From positions 47,779 to 81,938 of the forward strand of contig JH600030.1 of NCBI GenBank assembly GCA_000245075.1: DNA of 34,160 nt, read 5' to 3'. Shown here in pieces: positions 6,945 to 15,992 of the stretch. A program made the position numbers and the translations under genes. This DNA comes from Acetobacteraceae bacterium AT-5844. GTDB lineage: Bacteria; Pseudomonadota; Alphaproteobacteria; Acetobacterales; Acetobacteraceae. How positions within the stretch are numbered: position 1 is the stretch's first letter; each line of letters begins with the position of its first letter. The notes below the pieces were generated by a model. That model saw only the letters and a program-made list of their open reading frames with translations, was not told the DNA's origin and searched no databases.

Positions 6945-8711
6945 ATGGACCAGAAGCGACTTCTTGCGGCGATCGCGCTCTCGATCGGTATCCTGCTCGC
7001 CTTCGACCTCTGGAAGCGGGAAACGACTCCCGCGCCCGAATCCTCGCCTGCCGTGACGGCCACGCAGCCCGCTGCGCCCGCTGCGGGCGGCAGCACGCCT
7101 GCGGTGACGCCGGCCAGCCCCGGCTCCGCCGATGCCGCCCAGGCGGCCGCCGCCAGCCGCCCGGCGCCCGAGCGCATGCGTATCGACAGCGCGCGCCTTT
7201 CCGGCAGCCTGAACCTGCGCGGCGCGCGGCTCGATGACCTGATCCTCAAGGACTACCGCGAGACGGTTGACCCGCTCTCGGCCAATGTCCGCCTGCTGGC
7301 GCCGCGCGAGGAGCAGCAGCCCTATTTCGCCCAGTGGGGCTGGTCCTCCGGCGATGGCCGCACGCGCGTGCCGGACGCCGATACCGACTGGCGCGCCGAA
7401 GGCGGCCCGCTGGCCCCCGGCCGGCCGGTGACGCTCTCCTGGGACAATGGCCAGGGTCAGGTGTTCCAGATCGTGCTGAGCCTGGACGCGAACTACATGT
7501 TCCAGGCGGACCAGCGCGTCATCAACAACGGTTCCGAGGCCGCCTCCGTGCTGCCCTGGGTGCGCGTGCGCCGCGACGTGACGCCGCAGGTGGCCGGCTT
7601 CTACATCCTGCATGAAGGCTTTGTCGGCGTGCTCGGCGGCCGCCTGCATGAGACGACCTACAAGACCGCCAAGAGCGACGGCGCCGAGCGCCGTGGCATC
7701 GCGCTGGAGCAGGAGACCAATGGCGGCTGGGCCGGCTTCACGGACAAGTACTGGCTGACGGCCATCAACCCGGTCGATCCCTCTCAGCCGATGCGCGCCA
7801 CCTGGCGCCATGTGCTGGAGGGCGGCCAGGACCGTTGGCAGGTGGATTTCGCCACCCCCGCGCCGCAGTCCGTCGCGCCGGGTGCGACTGCCAATGTCGG
7901 CACGCGTATCTTCGCGGGCGCCAAGGAAGTGCGGCTGCTGGACAGCTACCGCGACAATCTGGGCGTGACCGATTTCGACAAGGCCGTCGACTTCGGCATG
8001 TTCTACTTCCTGACGAAGCCGTTCTTCTATGCGCTGGATTGGCTGTTCAAGCACCTCGGCAATTTCGGCGTGGCCATCCTGGTCTTCACCGTCGCCCTGA
8101 AGGCGCTGTTCTTCCCGCTGGCCAACAAGGCCTACAAGTCGATGGCGCGGATGAAGCTGCTCGCGCCGAAGATGACGGAGATCCGCGAGCGCTATAAGGA
8201 CGACCCGACCAAGGCGCAGCAGGAGATGATGGCGCTGTACAAGACGGAGAAGGTGAACCCTGCCTCCGGCTGTCTGCCCATCCTGATCCAGATCCCGGTC
8301 TTCTTCGCCCTGTACAAGGTGCTGTTCGTCACCATCGAAATGCGGCACGCGCCGTTCTTCGGCTGGATCCGCGACCTTTCGGCGCCCGACCCGACGAACC
8401 TGTTCACCCTGTTCGGCATGATTCCGTGGGATCCGCCGGCGCTGCTGCACATGCCGGTGTGGGCCCTGATCATGGGCGTGACCATGTTCGCCCAGCAGAA
8501 GCTGAACCCGCAGCCGCCGGATCCGATCCAGGCCAAGATCTTCACCTGGATGCCGGTGATCTTCACCTTCATGCTGGCGAGCTTCCCGGCGGGCCTGGTG
8601 ATCTACTGGTCCTGGAACAACCTGCTCTCCATCGGCCAGCAGGCTTACATCAGCCGGCATGAGCTGAAGGAGCGCGCCGCGGCCCGGAAGCTGGCCAAGG
8701 CAAAGCGATGA
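6945..8711 (+). CDS. yidC: Membrane protein insertase YidC
   Basis: YidC/Oxa1-family insertase that places Sec-dependent and Sec-independent proteins into the inner membrane. The 588-aa product has an N-terminal membrane anchor (about residues 6-23) and an Ala/Pro-rich linker. A large periplasmic beta-domain follows (about 75-340) with L-D-A-N-Y-M-F and F-T-D-K-Y-W. The conserved C-terminal core of transmembrane helices contains F-G-V-A-I-L, K-A-Y-K-S-M-A-R-M-K, P-A-S-G-C-L-P-I-L-I-Q-I-P and the final S-W-N-N-L-L-S-I-G-Q-Q. The tail is short and basic. ATG 6945 fits the canonical M-D-Q-K-R start. Its stop shares ATGA with engB. Confidence 0.97.
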   Translation: MDQKRLLAAIALSIGILLAFDLWKRETTPAPESSPAVTATQPAAPAAGGSTPAVTPASPGSADAAQAAAASRPAPERMRIDSARLSGSLNLRGARLDDLILKDYRETVDPLSANVRLLAPREEQQPYFAQWGWSSGDGRTRVPDADTDWRAEGGPLAPGRPVTLSWDNGQGQVFQIVLSLDANYMFQADQRVINNGSEAASVLPWVRVRRDVTPQVAGFYILHEGFVGVLGGRLHETTYKTAKSDGAERRGIALEQETNGGWAGFTDKYWLTAINPVDPSQPMRATWRHVLEGGQDRWQVDFATPAPQSVAPGATANVGTRIFAGAKEVRLLDSYRDNLGVTDFDKAVDFGMFYFLTKPFFYALDWLFKHLGNFGVAILVFTVALKALFFPLANKAYKSMARMKLLAPKMTEIRERYKDDPTKAQQEMMALYKTEKVNPASGCLPILIQIPVFFALYKVLFVTIEMRHAPFFGWIRDLSAPDPTNLFTLFGMIPWDPPALLHMPVWALIMGVTMFAQQKLNPQPPDPIQAKIFTWMPVIFTFMLASFPAGLVIYWSWNNLLSIGQQAYISRHELKERAAARKLAKAKR

Positions 8712-9373
8712 GCATTCTACCCGACGCGCGCAACGAGGATGAGCGCGCGGCGGCGCTGGAAGAGGGGCGGCTGCTGTTCTGCCGCCCCTGCGAGTTCTTC
8801 TACGCCGCCCAGAGCATCGATCAGCTGCCACCACCCGGCCTGCCGGAGGTGGCATTCTGTGGCCGCTCCAATGTCGGCAAGTCGTCCATCACCAATGCGC
8901 TGACGGGGCAGAACAGCCTCGCGCGTGTTTCCCACACGCCGGGCCGCACCAAGCAGTTGAACTTCTTCAACCTTGGTGATCGGCTGGTGCTGGTGGACAT
9001 GCCTGGCTACGGCTACGCCCAGGCGGCGAAGAGCGTGAAGGAGGACTGGCAGGGGTTGATGTTCAACTTCCTCCGTGGCCGCCCGACGCTGCGCCGCGTG
9101 GTTCTGCTGCTGGACTCCCGCATCGAGACCAAGGCTTCGGACCACGCGGCCATGAAGCTGCTGACGGATGCCGCCGTGACCTTCCAGATCGTGCTCACCA
9201 AGGCCGATGACGTGAAGCCAGGGCAGCTCGCTAAGCGCGAGGCGGAAGCGGCGACGCTGGTGAAGAAATACACCGCGGCCCACCCTGTGGTGATCACCAC
9301 CAGCAGCGAAACCGGGCTCGGCATTCCCGAGCTGCGCGCCGAGCTGGCGGCCCTGGCGGCACCCGCCGCCTGA
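8708..9373 (+). CDS. engB: Ribosome biogenesis GTP-binding protein EngB/YihA
   Basis: TRAFAC-class GTPase needed for large-subunit assembly. The 221-aa product has the P-loop G-R-S-N-V-G-K-S-S (about residues 55-63), switch I with H-T-P-G-R-T-K-Q, G3 D-M-P-G-Y-G, G4 T-K-A-D, and a final S-S-E-T-G-L-G-I G5 region. Its length is typical. ATG 8708 overlaps the yidC stop in an ATGA junction, indicating coupled translation in the rpmH-engB operon. An 86-base gap with a candidate promoter separates it from argB. Confidence 0.96.
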   Translation: MSILPDARNEDERAAALEEGRLLFCRPCEFFYAAQSIDQLPPPGLPEVAFCGRSNVGKSSITNALTGQNSLARVSHTPGRTKQLNFFNLGDRLVLVDMPGYGYAQAAKSVKEDWQGLMFNFLRGRPTLRRVVLLLDSRIETKASDHAAMKLLTDAAVTFQIVLTKADDVKPGQLAKREAEAATLVKKYTAAHPVVITTSSETGLGIPELRAELAALAAPAA

Positions 9374-9394
9374 GGGTTGCATTCCGGCTCAGCC

Positions 9395-9423
9395 TTGACC
9401 CCTGCCTTCCCGCCCCGTAGAGG
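9395..9423 (+). promoter_or_regulatory. Candidate argB promoter
   Basis: TTGACC (9395-9400) and TAGAGG (9418-9423) are spaced by exactly 17 bases, 37 bases upstream of the argB ATG. The -35 is good (5/6) and the -10 weak. It would uncouple argB from the upstream engB operon. Confidence 0.42.
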
Positions 9424-9459
9424 CGGCGCGGAGTGCAAGTCCTGCCGGAAGGAACGGCC

Positions 9460-10344
9460 ATGACCGAAGAAGCGCGTAGCCAGATGGAACTTCTTGCCCA
9501 GGCTCTGCCGTTCCTGAAGCGATATGACGACCAGACGATCGTCGTGAAGTATGGCGGCCACGCCATGGGCGAGACGGAGGCCGCGGACCGCTTCGGCCGC
9601 GATATCGCCCTGCTGGAGCAGGTGGGCGTGAACCCGGTGGTGGTCCATGGCGGTGGCCCCCAGATCAACGCCATGCTGAAGCGGCTGAACGTGCAGTCGC
9701 AATTCATCAACGGCCTGCGCGTGACGGACGCCAATGTCGTGGACGTCGTGGAGATGGTGCTCTCCGGCACCGTCAATAAGCAGGTGGCCGATTGCATCAC
9801 CCGCGCCGGTGCGCTGGCGGTGGGTATTTCCGGCAAGGACGGCAACCTGATCCGCGCCCGCAAGCTGACGCGCACCTACATCGACCCCGAGAGCAACATC
9901 GAGAAGGTGCTCGACCTCGGCTTCGTGGGTGAGCCGCACAAGGTGGACCCGCATGTGCTGGAACTGCTGATCGGTGCGGATATCGTGCCGGTGGTCGCAC
10001 CGGTGGGCGTGGGTTCCGATGGCCAGACCTACAACATCAACGCCGACACGGCGGCGGGCGCCATCGCTGGCGCGCTCAATGCTTCTCGCCTGTTGATGCT
10101 GACGGATGTGCCGGGTGTGCTGAACCCCGAGAAGAAGCTGATTCCGGAGATGACGGTGGCCGAGGCGCGCGCCGGCATCGCTGAGGGTTGGATCTCCGGT
10201 GGCATGATCCCGAAGATCGAGACCTGCATCTACGCCATCGAGCAGGGGGTGAAGGGCGCTGTCATCGTCGATGGCCGCGTGCCGCATGCCGTGCTGATCG
10301 AGCTGTTCACCGATGGCGGCGCGGGCACGCTGATCCGGCCTTAA
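9460..10344 (+). CDS. argB: Acetylglutamate kinase
   Basis: N-acetyl-L-glutamate kinase, second step of arginine biosynthesis, of the amino acid kinase family. The 294-aa product has the glycine-rich loops V-K-Y-G-G-H-A-M (about residues 29-36) and V-V-H-G-G-G-P-Q-I (about 62-70). The substrate segment is N-G-L-R-V-T-D, with N-I-N-A-D and G-G-M-I-P-K in the ATP-binding half. An N-terminal helix before the first strand (about 20 residues) is typical of the arginine-sensitive hexameric form, suggesting feedback inhibition by arginine (inference). ATG 9460 was preferred to GTG 9433 because a GGAAGGAA site sits just upstream of it. Confidence 0.97.
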   Translation: MTEEARSQMELLAQALPFLKRYDDQTIVVKYGGHAMGETEAADRFGRDIALLEQVGVNPVVVHGGGPQINAMLKRLNVQSQFINGLRVTDANVVDVVEMVLSGTVNKQVADCITRAGALAVGISGKDGNLIRARKLTRTYIDPESNIEKVLDLGFVGEPHKVDPHVLELLIGADIVPVVAPVGVGSDGQTYNINADTAAGAIAGALNASRLLMLTDVPGVLNPEKKLIPEMTVAEARAGIAEGWISGGMIPKIETCIYAIEQGVKGAVIVDGRVPHAVLIELFTDGGAGTLIRP

Positions 10345-10487
10345 CGTCTGCCTTCAGGCGCCGGGCGGCTGCTCCGCTGCCTTGGCTCTTGCCGCCCGGG
10401 CGGCGGGCTGCATGGGCAGCCGCCGCCTGGCGAGGTCAGGCTGCATGGCGTGATGCCGTCAGGCGCCAGGCATCCCTGCCGCCGTTG

Positions 10488-10516
10488 TTGACAGCGGCCC
10501 GGCACCACCCGATACC
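10488..10516 (+). promoter_or_regulatory. Probable dapD promoter
   Basis: TTGACA (10488-10493), a perfect -35, is 17 bases from GATACC (10511-10516), 46 bases before the dapD start. The 218-base gap after argB also has several GC-rich inverted repeats (for example GGCGGCTGC with GCAGCCGCC) but no U-tract. This supports a separate dapD-dapE transcript. Confidence 0.58.
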
Positions 10517-10562
10517 GGCGCGGACCCTTTTTATCTGCCGCGCCGTATTGGGAATGACCTGC

Positions 10563-11399
10563 ATGGACCTCGCCAGCCTCTCCTCCACCATCGAAGGCCT
10601 GTGGGCCCGCCGCAACGAGATCTCGCCCGCCACGAAGGGTGCGGACCGCGAGGCGATCGAGACGGCTCTGGAGCTGCTGGATTCCGGCAAGGCGCGCGTG
10701 GCCGAGCCCGCCGGCAATGGCGAGTGGAAGGTCAACCAGTGGCTGAAGCAGGCGGTGTTGCTTTCCTTCCGCCTGGAAGACAGCGCGCCGATGGATGTCG
10801 GCCTCGGCGCCTACGACAAGGTTCCGCTGAAGTTCAAGGATTGGGGCGAAAACCGCTTCAAGGAAGCCGGCTTCCGCGCCGTGCCGGGCGCCGTGGTGCG
10901 CCGCTCCGCCTACATCGCCAAGGGCGTGGTGCTCATGCCCTCCTTCGTGAATCTCGGCGCCTATGTCGATGAAGGCACGATGGTGGACACCTGGGCGACG
11001 ATCGGCTCCTGCGCCCAGATCGGCAAGAACTGCCACATCTCCGGCGGTGCCGGCATCGGCGGCGTGCTGGAGCCGCTGCAGGCCAACCCGGTTGTCATCG
11101 GCGACAATTGCTTTATTGGCGCCCGTTCCGAGGTGGCCGAGGGCGTGATCGTGGGTGAGGGCGCGGTGCTGGCCATGGGCGTGTTCCTGGGCGCCTCCAC
11201 CAAGATCATCGACCGTGCGACGGGCGAGGTGTTCGTCGGCAAGGTGCCGCCTTATTCCGTGGTGGTGCCGGGCAGCCTGCCGGGCAAGCCGCTGCCGGAT
11301 GGCACGCCGGGCCCGAGCCTGTATTGCGCCGTCATCGTCAAGCGGGTGGACGCTCAGACCCGCAGCAAGACCAGCATCAACGAGCTGCTGCGGGACTGA
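10563..11399 (+). CDS. dapD: Tetrahydrodipicolinate N-succinyltransferase
   Basis: DapD transfers succinyl from succinyl-CoA to 2,3,4,5-tetrahydrodipicolinate in the succinylase branch of lysine/diaminopimelate synthesis. The 278-aa product has an N-terminal helical domain with [10 protein letters not shown] near residue 60. A left-handed beta-helix of hexapeptide repeats follows, with [20 protein letters not shown] near residue 122 and G-G-V-L-E-P-L-Q-A after it. ATG 10563 was chosen. ATG 10554 in the same frame adds only three residues and has no better ribosome-binding site. dapE starts 9 bases after the stop. Confidence 0.97.
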   Translation: MDLASLSSTIEGLWARRNEISPATKGADREAIETALELLDSGKARVAEPAGNGEWKVNQWLKQAVLLSFRLEDSAPMDVGLGAYDKVPLKFKDWGENRFKEAGFRAVPGAVVRRSAYIAKGVVLMPSFVNLGAYVDEGTMVDTWATIGSCAQIGKNCHISGGAGIGGVLEPLQANPVVIGDNCFIGARSEVAEGVIVGEGAVLAMGVFLGASTKIIDRATGEVFVGKVPPYSVVVPGSLPGKPLPDGTPGPSLYCAVIVKRVDAQTRSKTSINELLRD

Positions 11400-11407
11400 T
11401 CGTCGCC

Positions 11408-12535
11408 ATGGATCCTTTGCCGCTCCTCCAGGATCTCATTCGCTGCCCGAGCGTGACCCCCGCCGATGCGGGGGCGATGGCGGTGCTGGAAGCGGCATTG
11501 GAGCCGCTGGGTTTTGTCTGTACCCGGCTGCGGTTTGGCGAGATCGAGAACCTGTTTGCCCGGCGCGGCACGGGCGCCCCGCATCTCTGCTTCGCCGGGC
11601 ATACTGATGTCGTGCCGCCCGGCGACCTCGCCGGCTGGACCGCAGACCCGTTCGGCGCGGAGGTGAGGGACGGCGTGGTCTATGGCCGTGGCGCCACGGA
11701 CATGAAGGGCGGGGTCGCCGCCTGGATCGCCGCCATTGCCTCGCTGCCCGCGGACATGCCGGGCAGCCTCTCCCTGCTGATTACCGGCGATGAGGAAGGG
11801 CCGGCCACGGATGGCACCGTGAAGGTGCTGGAATGGATGCAGGCCAATGGCCAGATCCCCGACATGTGCATCGTGGGTGAGCCGACCAGCAAGGCGGTGC
11901 TGGGGGATACGATCAAGATCGGCCGCCGGGGCAGCATGAATGTCGCCATCACGCTGCATGGCGTGCAGGGCCACACCGCCTATCCGCAGCGGGCGGATAA
12001 CCCCATCCACCGGCTGGTGCGCGTGCTGCATACCCTGACCGCCACGCCGCTGGATGATGGCAGCGAGTGGTTCGAACCCTCGACCCTGCAGGTCAGCAGC
12101 TTCGATGTCGGCAACCCTGCGACCAACGTTATTCCGCCCATGGCCAAGGCGCGGCTGAACATCCGCTTCAACGACCTGCATTCCAGCGCCTCGCTCACCC
12201 AGCGCATCCGCGATGTGCTGGAGGCGGAAGGGGCGAAGTATGAGTTGGATGTTTCCTGCTCCGGCGAATCCTTCCTGACGCAGCCGGGCGATTTCGTCGC
12301 GGCGCTGCAGGCCGCCACGCGCCAGGCAGCGGGCGTGGAGCCGAAGCTGGATACCGGCGGTGGCACTTCCGACGCCCGCTTCATCGCGCGCTACTGCCCG
12401 GTGGCGGAACTGGGCGCGGTGGGGGCCACCATGCACAAATCCGATGAATGCACGCCGGTGGAGGAGCTGCGGGCGCTGTCCCGTCTCTATGCCGCCGTGA
12501 TCGCCGCGCTGCTGCCGGCAAAGGTTTCCGCCTGA
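11408..12535 (+). CDS. dapE: Succinyl-diaminopimelate desuccinylase
   Basis: Zn-dependent M20-family hydrolase that removes succinate from N-succinyl-LL-DAP, giving DAP for cell wall and lysine. The 375-aa protein has the metal ligands expected of the family. His65 is in F-A-G-H-T-D-V-V-P, Asp98 in G-A-T-D-M-K-G-G, and the catalytic/metal Glu pair 129-130 in T-G-D-E-E. A Glu lies in V-G-E-P-T-S, and a C-terminal His in T-M-H-K-S-D-E. The lid/dimerisation domain between (about 180-290) includes H-G-V-Q-G-H-T-A-Y-P. It directly follows dapD, so two steps of the same pathway are probably cotranscribed. Confidence 0.97.
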   Translation: MDPLPLLQDLIRCPSVTPADAGAMAVLEAALEPLGFVCTRLRFGEIENLFARRGTGAPHLCFAGHTDVVPPGDLAGWTADPFGAEVRDGVVYGRGATDMKGGVAAWIAAIASLPADMPGSLSLLITGDEEGPATDGTVKVLEWMQANGQIPDMCIVGEPTSKAVLGDTIKIGRRGSMNVAITLHGVQGHTAYPQRADNPIHRLVRVLHTLTATPLDDGSEWFEPSTLQVSSFDVGNPATNVIPPMAKARLNIRFNDLHSSASLTQRIRDVLEAEGAKYELDVSCSGESFLTQPGDFVAALQAATRQAAGVEPKLDTGGGTSDARFIARYCPVAELGAVGATMHKSDECTPVEELRALSRLYAAVIAALLPAKVSA

Positions 12536-12585
12536 GCCCCCGCCCGCCCGAGCTGCCGGGGCCAGGGGCGGCCCGCCTGACCGAG

Positions 12586-13122
12586 ATGATTGCCGGCCTC
12601 CGCGGCGCGCTGATGCTGGCGCGCGGCCGGGCGGAAGGCATCATGTTCATGCCTCTGACGGCCGAGGCTGCCGGGCGCTCCTATTGGGCGGCGGCACTGT
12701 GCCTGCCCTTGTTCCTGATGATCCGGCTGCTTTCCGGCACGGTGCCGCCGACGGCGCGTGGTATCTCGGCTGAGATCATCGGCTTCGTCGCGGGTTGGGC
12801 GGGCTACAGTCTGGCCACCCTGCCCATGGCGCTCGCCGCTGGCCAGGGAGCAATGTGGCCGCGCTTCCTCGCCACCTGGAACTGGATGAGCCTGGTGCAG
12901 TACTGCGCCATCGTGCCCATCTCGCTGCTGGCCTCGCTCCTGCCGGGGTGGATGGGGCAGGGGATCAACCTGGCCGGGCTGGGCTATCTCATGTGGCTGC
13001 AATGGTACGGCACCAGCCTGGCGCTGCGCGTGAGCGGCGGCGTGGCGGTTGGCTTCGTGCTGCTGGACCTGATGATCGGCTTTCTCATGGCCGGCTTCGT
13101 GAGCGGGTTTTCGATGCGCTGA
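12586..13122 (+). CDS. Small polytopic membrane protein, function unknown
   Basis: A 178-aa hydrophobic protein that I cannot assign. After an N-terminal basic stretch there are about five membrane segments: roughly residues 34-50, 64-86, 102-120, 127-147 and 152-174. There are few charged residues in the second half. ATG 12586 is the first normal start after the dapE stop. An earlier ATG (12448) overlaps dapE by 88 bases and adds an implausible Gly/Arg-rich extension. No strong ribosome-binding site is visible, so the start is uncertain. The position suggests cotranscription with dapD-dapE, but nothing shows a role in lysine metabolism. Confidence 0.7.
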   Translation: MIAGLRGALMLARGRAEGIMFMPLTAEAAGRSYWAAALCLPLFLMIRLLSGTVPPTARGISAEIIGFVAGWAGYSLATLPMALAAGQGAMWPRFLATWNWMSLVQYCAIVPISLLASLLPGWMGQGINLAGLGYLMWLQWYGTSLALRVSGGVAVGFVLLDLMIGFLMAGFVSGFSMR

Positions 13123-13197
13123 GGCGCTTCTGCCGCGCTGAAGGTTGCCAGCCCAGCCCACGCCACCCATCTGCCCGCTGATGGATGGAGTGAAACC

Positions 13198-13896
13198 ATG
13201 ACGATCGAAGTCTGGAGTTGGCCGACCCCTAATGGCCATAAGGTCCATATCGCCCTGGAAGAATTGGAACTGCCCTACAAGGTGGTGCCGGTGAATATCG
13301 GGAAGGGCGAGCAGTTCCGCCCCGAGTTCCTGGCCATCACGCCGAACCACCGCATCCCCGCCATCGTGGACCCGGAAGGGCCGGACGGGCGCCGGGTGGA
13401 ACTGTTCGAAAGCGGCGCGATCCTGATTTATCTGGCGGAAAAAAGCGGGCGGCTGATGCCTTCCGACCCGGTGGAGCGCTACAAGGCCCTGCAGTGGCTC
13501 ATGTTCCAGATGGGCGGCGTGGGGCCGATGTTTGGCCAGTACAACCACTTCGCCGCCTATGCGCCCGAGAAGATCCCCTATGCGACCGAGCGCTATGGCA
13601 ATGAGGTGAAGCGCCTGCACAACGTGCTGGAGAAGCGCCTGTCGCAAAGCGAGTATCTGGCGGGGAAGGATTATTCCATTGCCGATATCGCGACCTTCCC
13701 GTGGGTCCGCAATCCGGACCGCCGCGATATCGACCTGGCGGAGTATCCGGCCGTGAAGCGCTGGCACGACGCCATCGCTGCCCGCCCGGCCGTGCAGCGC
13801 GGCGTGGCCGTGTTGTCCGAAAACCAGCGCAGCGGACCGATGAACGACGAGGAGCGGGAGTTGCTTTTCGGCAAAACACAGTACCAGCGGCGCTGA
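13198..13896 (+). CDS. yfcG: YfcG-like (Nu-class) glutathione S-transferase
   Basis: Glutathione transferase of the YfcG/Ure2p-like group, known in E. coli for disulfide-bond oxidoreductase and peroxidase-type activity with glutathione. The 232-aa protein has a thioredoxin-like N-terminal domain with the T-P-N-G motif of Nu-class enzymes (about residues 10-13), I-P-A-I-V near residue 60, and F-E-S-G-A-I-L-I-Y-L-A-E. The all-helical C-terminal domain carries W-L-M-F-Q-M-G-G-V-G-P-M and Y-S-I-A-D-I-A. A GGAG element precedes ATG 13198. The C-terminus is about 20 residues longer than in the second copy at 30277. It is probably monocistronic; the substrate is unknown. Confidence 0.9.
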   Translation: MTIEVWSWPTPNGHKVHIALEELELPYKVVPVNIGKGEQFRPEFLAITPNHRIPAIVDPEGPDGRRVELFESGAILIYLAEKSGRLMPSDPVERYKALQWLMFQMGGVGPMFGQYNHFAAYAPEKIPYATERYGNEVKRLHNVLEKRLSQSEYLAGKDYSIADIATFPWVRNPDRRDIDLAEYPAVKRWHDAIAARPAVQRGVAVLSENQRSGPMNDEERELLFGKTQYQRR

Positions 13897-13981
13897 TTTC
13901 TATCGATTCATCGGGCGCGCGCGTTGTTTTCGTGCTAAGCCGTTTCCACCGATAGTCACGGCTCAACTTGCCGACGGCAAG

Positions 13982-14008
13982 GCCCCTGCTGCCAGGCAGT
14001 GAAGGGGC
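13982..14008 (+). repeat. Hairpin downstream of GST gene
   Basis: GCCCCT (13982-13987) pairs with AGGGGC (14003-14008), with a nested CTGCC/GGCAG (13989-13993, 13995-13999). A 15-base palindrome CTTGCCG-A-CGGCAAG (13967-13981) abuts it. No T-run follows, so it is not a textbook terminator. It may end the GST transcript in a Rho-assisted way or belong to the pleD leader. Confidence 0.4.
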
Positions 14009-14045
14009 AGAGCCTTGATTTGGCTTCTTTCTCTGGGCGCCAGGA

Positions 14046-14100
14046 TCGGCGCCTTCTCCGGGCATTCGCCGCTTGGCAGGATGCAGGAAGAAGGCGCCGA
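14046..14100 (+). repeat. Long stem-loop in pleD leader
   Basis: A perfect 12-base inverted repeat (14046-14057 with 14089-14100, arms containing GGCGCC) encloses 31 bases. That loop contains smaller complementary pieces: GCAT 14062-14065 with ATGC 14081-14084, and GCC 14068-14070 with GGC 14075-14077. It lies 69-123 bases upstream of the pleD start in a non-coding gap of 272 bases. Confidence 0.5.
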
Positions 14101-14168
14101 CGGGCGATCTCGTGCTATGGGCCCTCTGGTTCGCCCATGGCCGCAGCGTTGGCGGAGGAAATGGCGGT

Positions 14169-15557
14169 ATGAGTGCGCGTATCCTGGTGGTTGACGATAT
14201 CGCCGCCAATCTTCGCCTTCTCGAAGCACGTCTGAACGCTGAGTATTACGAGGTCGCGCTGGCGGCCTCCGGCCCCGAAGCCCTGGTGAAGGCCGCGGAA
14301 TGGGCGCCGGACATCATCCTGCTGGACGTCATGATGCCCGGGATGGACGGCTACGAGGTTTGCCGCCGCCTGAAGGCCAACCCGCTGACCTCCGAGATCG
14401 CCGTGGTCATGATCACGGCGCTGGTCGATCCCGCCGAGCGGGTGCGGGGCCTGGAGGCCGGGGCGGATGATTTCCTGTCCAAGCCTGTGGACCACCCGAC
14501 CCTTTTCGCGCGCCTGCGTGCGCTGCTGCGGACGAAGCAGGTGCTGGATGCCTTCCGCCTGCGTGCCGAGACGGCACGCGAGCTGGGCTTCGCGCCGGAG
14601 CCGCAGCCTTCTGGCAGTGTGGCCGGCGCCGAGGCGCTGCTGATCACCGAGGACGTCAATGAGGCGGAGTTGCTGGTGAGCGTGCTCTCCAGCGACGGCA
14701 TTCAGGTCCATCTGGCGGAGGATGGTGTAAAGGCCTGGGAAACGCTGGGAGAAGGGCGGCTCGACCTCGTTCTCCTCAGCCTGTCACTGGATGGCCAGGA
14801 CGGGCTGCGGTTTGCCTCCCGCATGAGGGCGCAGGCACCTACGCGGGAATTGCCCTTGTTGCTGATCGCCGACGAGGATCAGCGCCCGCAGATCCTGCGT
14901 GGCTTCGATCTTGGCGCCAATGACCATGTGCTGCGCCCGGTGGACCCCAATGAGCTGCGGGCGAGGGCACGGAACCAGATCCGGCGCAAGCGGTACCAGG
15001 AGCGGCTGCGGGCCGAGTTGGACCGTTCCCTCGAGATGGCGGTGACGGATGGCCTGACCGGCCTACGCAACCGGCGCTACGCCACCCGCCATCTGGAAGG
15101 CCTGCTGCGGGCGGGCAAGGCTGGCCTCCTGATGGTGGATGTGGACCGCTTCAAGGCGGTCAATGACACCCATGGCCATGCGGCGGGCGACGAGGTGCTG
15201 CGCGAGGTGGCCCGGCGGATGAAGCAGCATCTGCGCGCGCTGGACGTGGTGGCCCGCTTCGGTGGCGAGGAATTCATCGTCGCCATGGCCAATGCGAGTG
15301 AGGAGGAGGCGGTGCAGGTGGCTGAGCGCCTGCGGCTCGCCCTGGTGGAGACAGCGGTGAAGCTGGATCAGATGGCGCCGCTGTCCATCACCGCCAGCAT
15401 TGGCGTGGCCGTCAGCCGGGCTGGGGATACGCTGAAGGACCTGACCTCGGCCGCCGACGCTGCGCTCTATCGCGCCAAGGCCAAAGGCCGGAACCGGGTG
15501 GAGCTGGCTCAGCCAGAGGATTGGCGCAGCCACCGCGCCGGCGTGGTGGTCGACTGA
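14169..15557 (+). CDS. pleD: Response regulator diguanylate cyclase PleD
   Basis: Makes the second messenger c-di-GMP from two GTP. The 462-aa protein has the REC-REC-GGDEF layout of Caulobacter PleD. The first receiver (1-120) has the acidic pair 9-10, phosphoacceptor Asp53 and Lys105. The second receiver (about 155-275) has Ser in place of the phosphoacceptor (L-S-L-S-L), as expected for the dimerisation adaptor. The cyclase domain has GGEEF at 365-369 and the product-inhibition I-site RxxD at 356-359, so feedback control is likely kept. ATG 14169 has a GGAGGAA site. It converges on rpmG, a pairing also known around pleD in other alphaproteobacteria. Its kinase partners are not in this window. 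Confidence 0.96.
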   Translation: MSARILVVDDIAANLRLLEARLNAEYYEVALAASGPEALVKAAEWAPDIILLDVMMPGMDGYEVCRRLKANPLTSEIAVVMITALVDPAERVRGLEAGADDFLSKPVDHPTLFARLRALLRTKQVLDAFRLRAETARELGFAPEPQPSGSVAGAEALLITEDVNEAELLVSVLSSDGIQVHLAEDGVKAWETLGEGRLDLVLLSLSLDGQDGLRFASRMRAQAPTRELPLLLIADEDQRPQILRGFDLGANDHVLRPVDPNELRARARNQIRRKRYQERLRAELDRSLEMAVTDGLTGLRNRRYATRHLEGLLRAGKAGLLMVDVDRFKAVNDTHGHAAGDEVLREVARRMKQHLRALDVVARFGGEEFIVAMANASEEEAVQVAERLRLALVETAVKLDQMAPLSITASIGVAVSRAGDTLKDLTSAADAALYRAKAKGRNRVELAQPEDWRSHRAGVVVD

Positions 15558-15587
15558 ACCGGCTCCGCTGCTTGGCGGGCACATGTG

Positions 15588-15625
15588 AAAAAAGGGCCGG
15601 GCCCCAGGCGGGGACGGCCCTTTTT
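15588..15625. terminator. Bidirectional intrinsic terminator between pleD and rpmG
   Basis: A run of six As and GGGCCG (15588-15599) mirrors CGGCCC and five Ts (15615-15625), giving a GC stem with U-tracts on both strands. It sits 31 bases after the pleD stop and 42 bases beyond the rpmG stop, so it ends both converging transcripts. Confidence 0.88.
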
Positions 15626-15666
15626 GCTAAGCATGGCGGCGCCTGCGCGGGGCAGGCACCAGCAGC

Positions 15667-15834
15667 TTACTTGATCTTGGACTCGCGGAAGACGACGTGC
15701 TTGCGCGCAACGGGGTCGTACTTCTTGAACTCGAGCTTGTTGGTCGTGGACCGGGTGTTCTTCTTCGTGACGTAGAAGTAGCCGGTGTCAGCCGTGCTGA
15801 CGAGCTTGATCAGGATCGTGTTGGACTTGGCCAT
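15667..15834 (-). CDS. rpmG: 50S ribosomal protein L33
   Basis: Ribosomal protein bL33 of the large subunit. Read from ATG 15834, the 55-aa product starts [12 protein letters not shown] and contains [17 protein letters not shown] and a terminal [10 protein letters not shown]. It lacks the zinc-binding CxxC pairs, so it is the zinc-independent (C-minus) form usual in proteobacteria. It is a short gene, easily missed, converging on pleD. A 158-base gap separates it from the S41 peptidase gene upstream. Confidence 0.97.
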   Translation of the reverse strand: MAKSNTILIKLVSTADTGYFYVTKKNTRSTTNKLEFKKYDPVARKHVVFRESKIK

Positions 15835-15930
15835 GACATTCTTCCGTAGTCGCCGTGGTGCGACGCAAACTGCGCTGCTCTAGACCGGGCGATACAGAAC
15901 CGCATTCCCGGCATCCTTGAGGTCGCGGAA

Positions 15931-15956
15931 ACTATACCGCCTGCCGCTACAGTCAA
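15931..15956 (-). promoter_or_regulatory. Possible rpmG promoter
   Basis: On the minus strand TTGACT (15956-15951) and TATAGT (15936-15931) both match consensus 5/6, about 97 bases before the rpmG start. The spacing is only 14 bases, shorter than the usual 16-18, so one hexamer may be coincidental. Confidence 0.35.
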
Positions 15957-15992
15957 GCACATCCTCGATTCCCAGGCGCTTTCCGGTGCATT

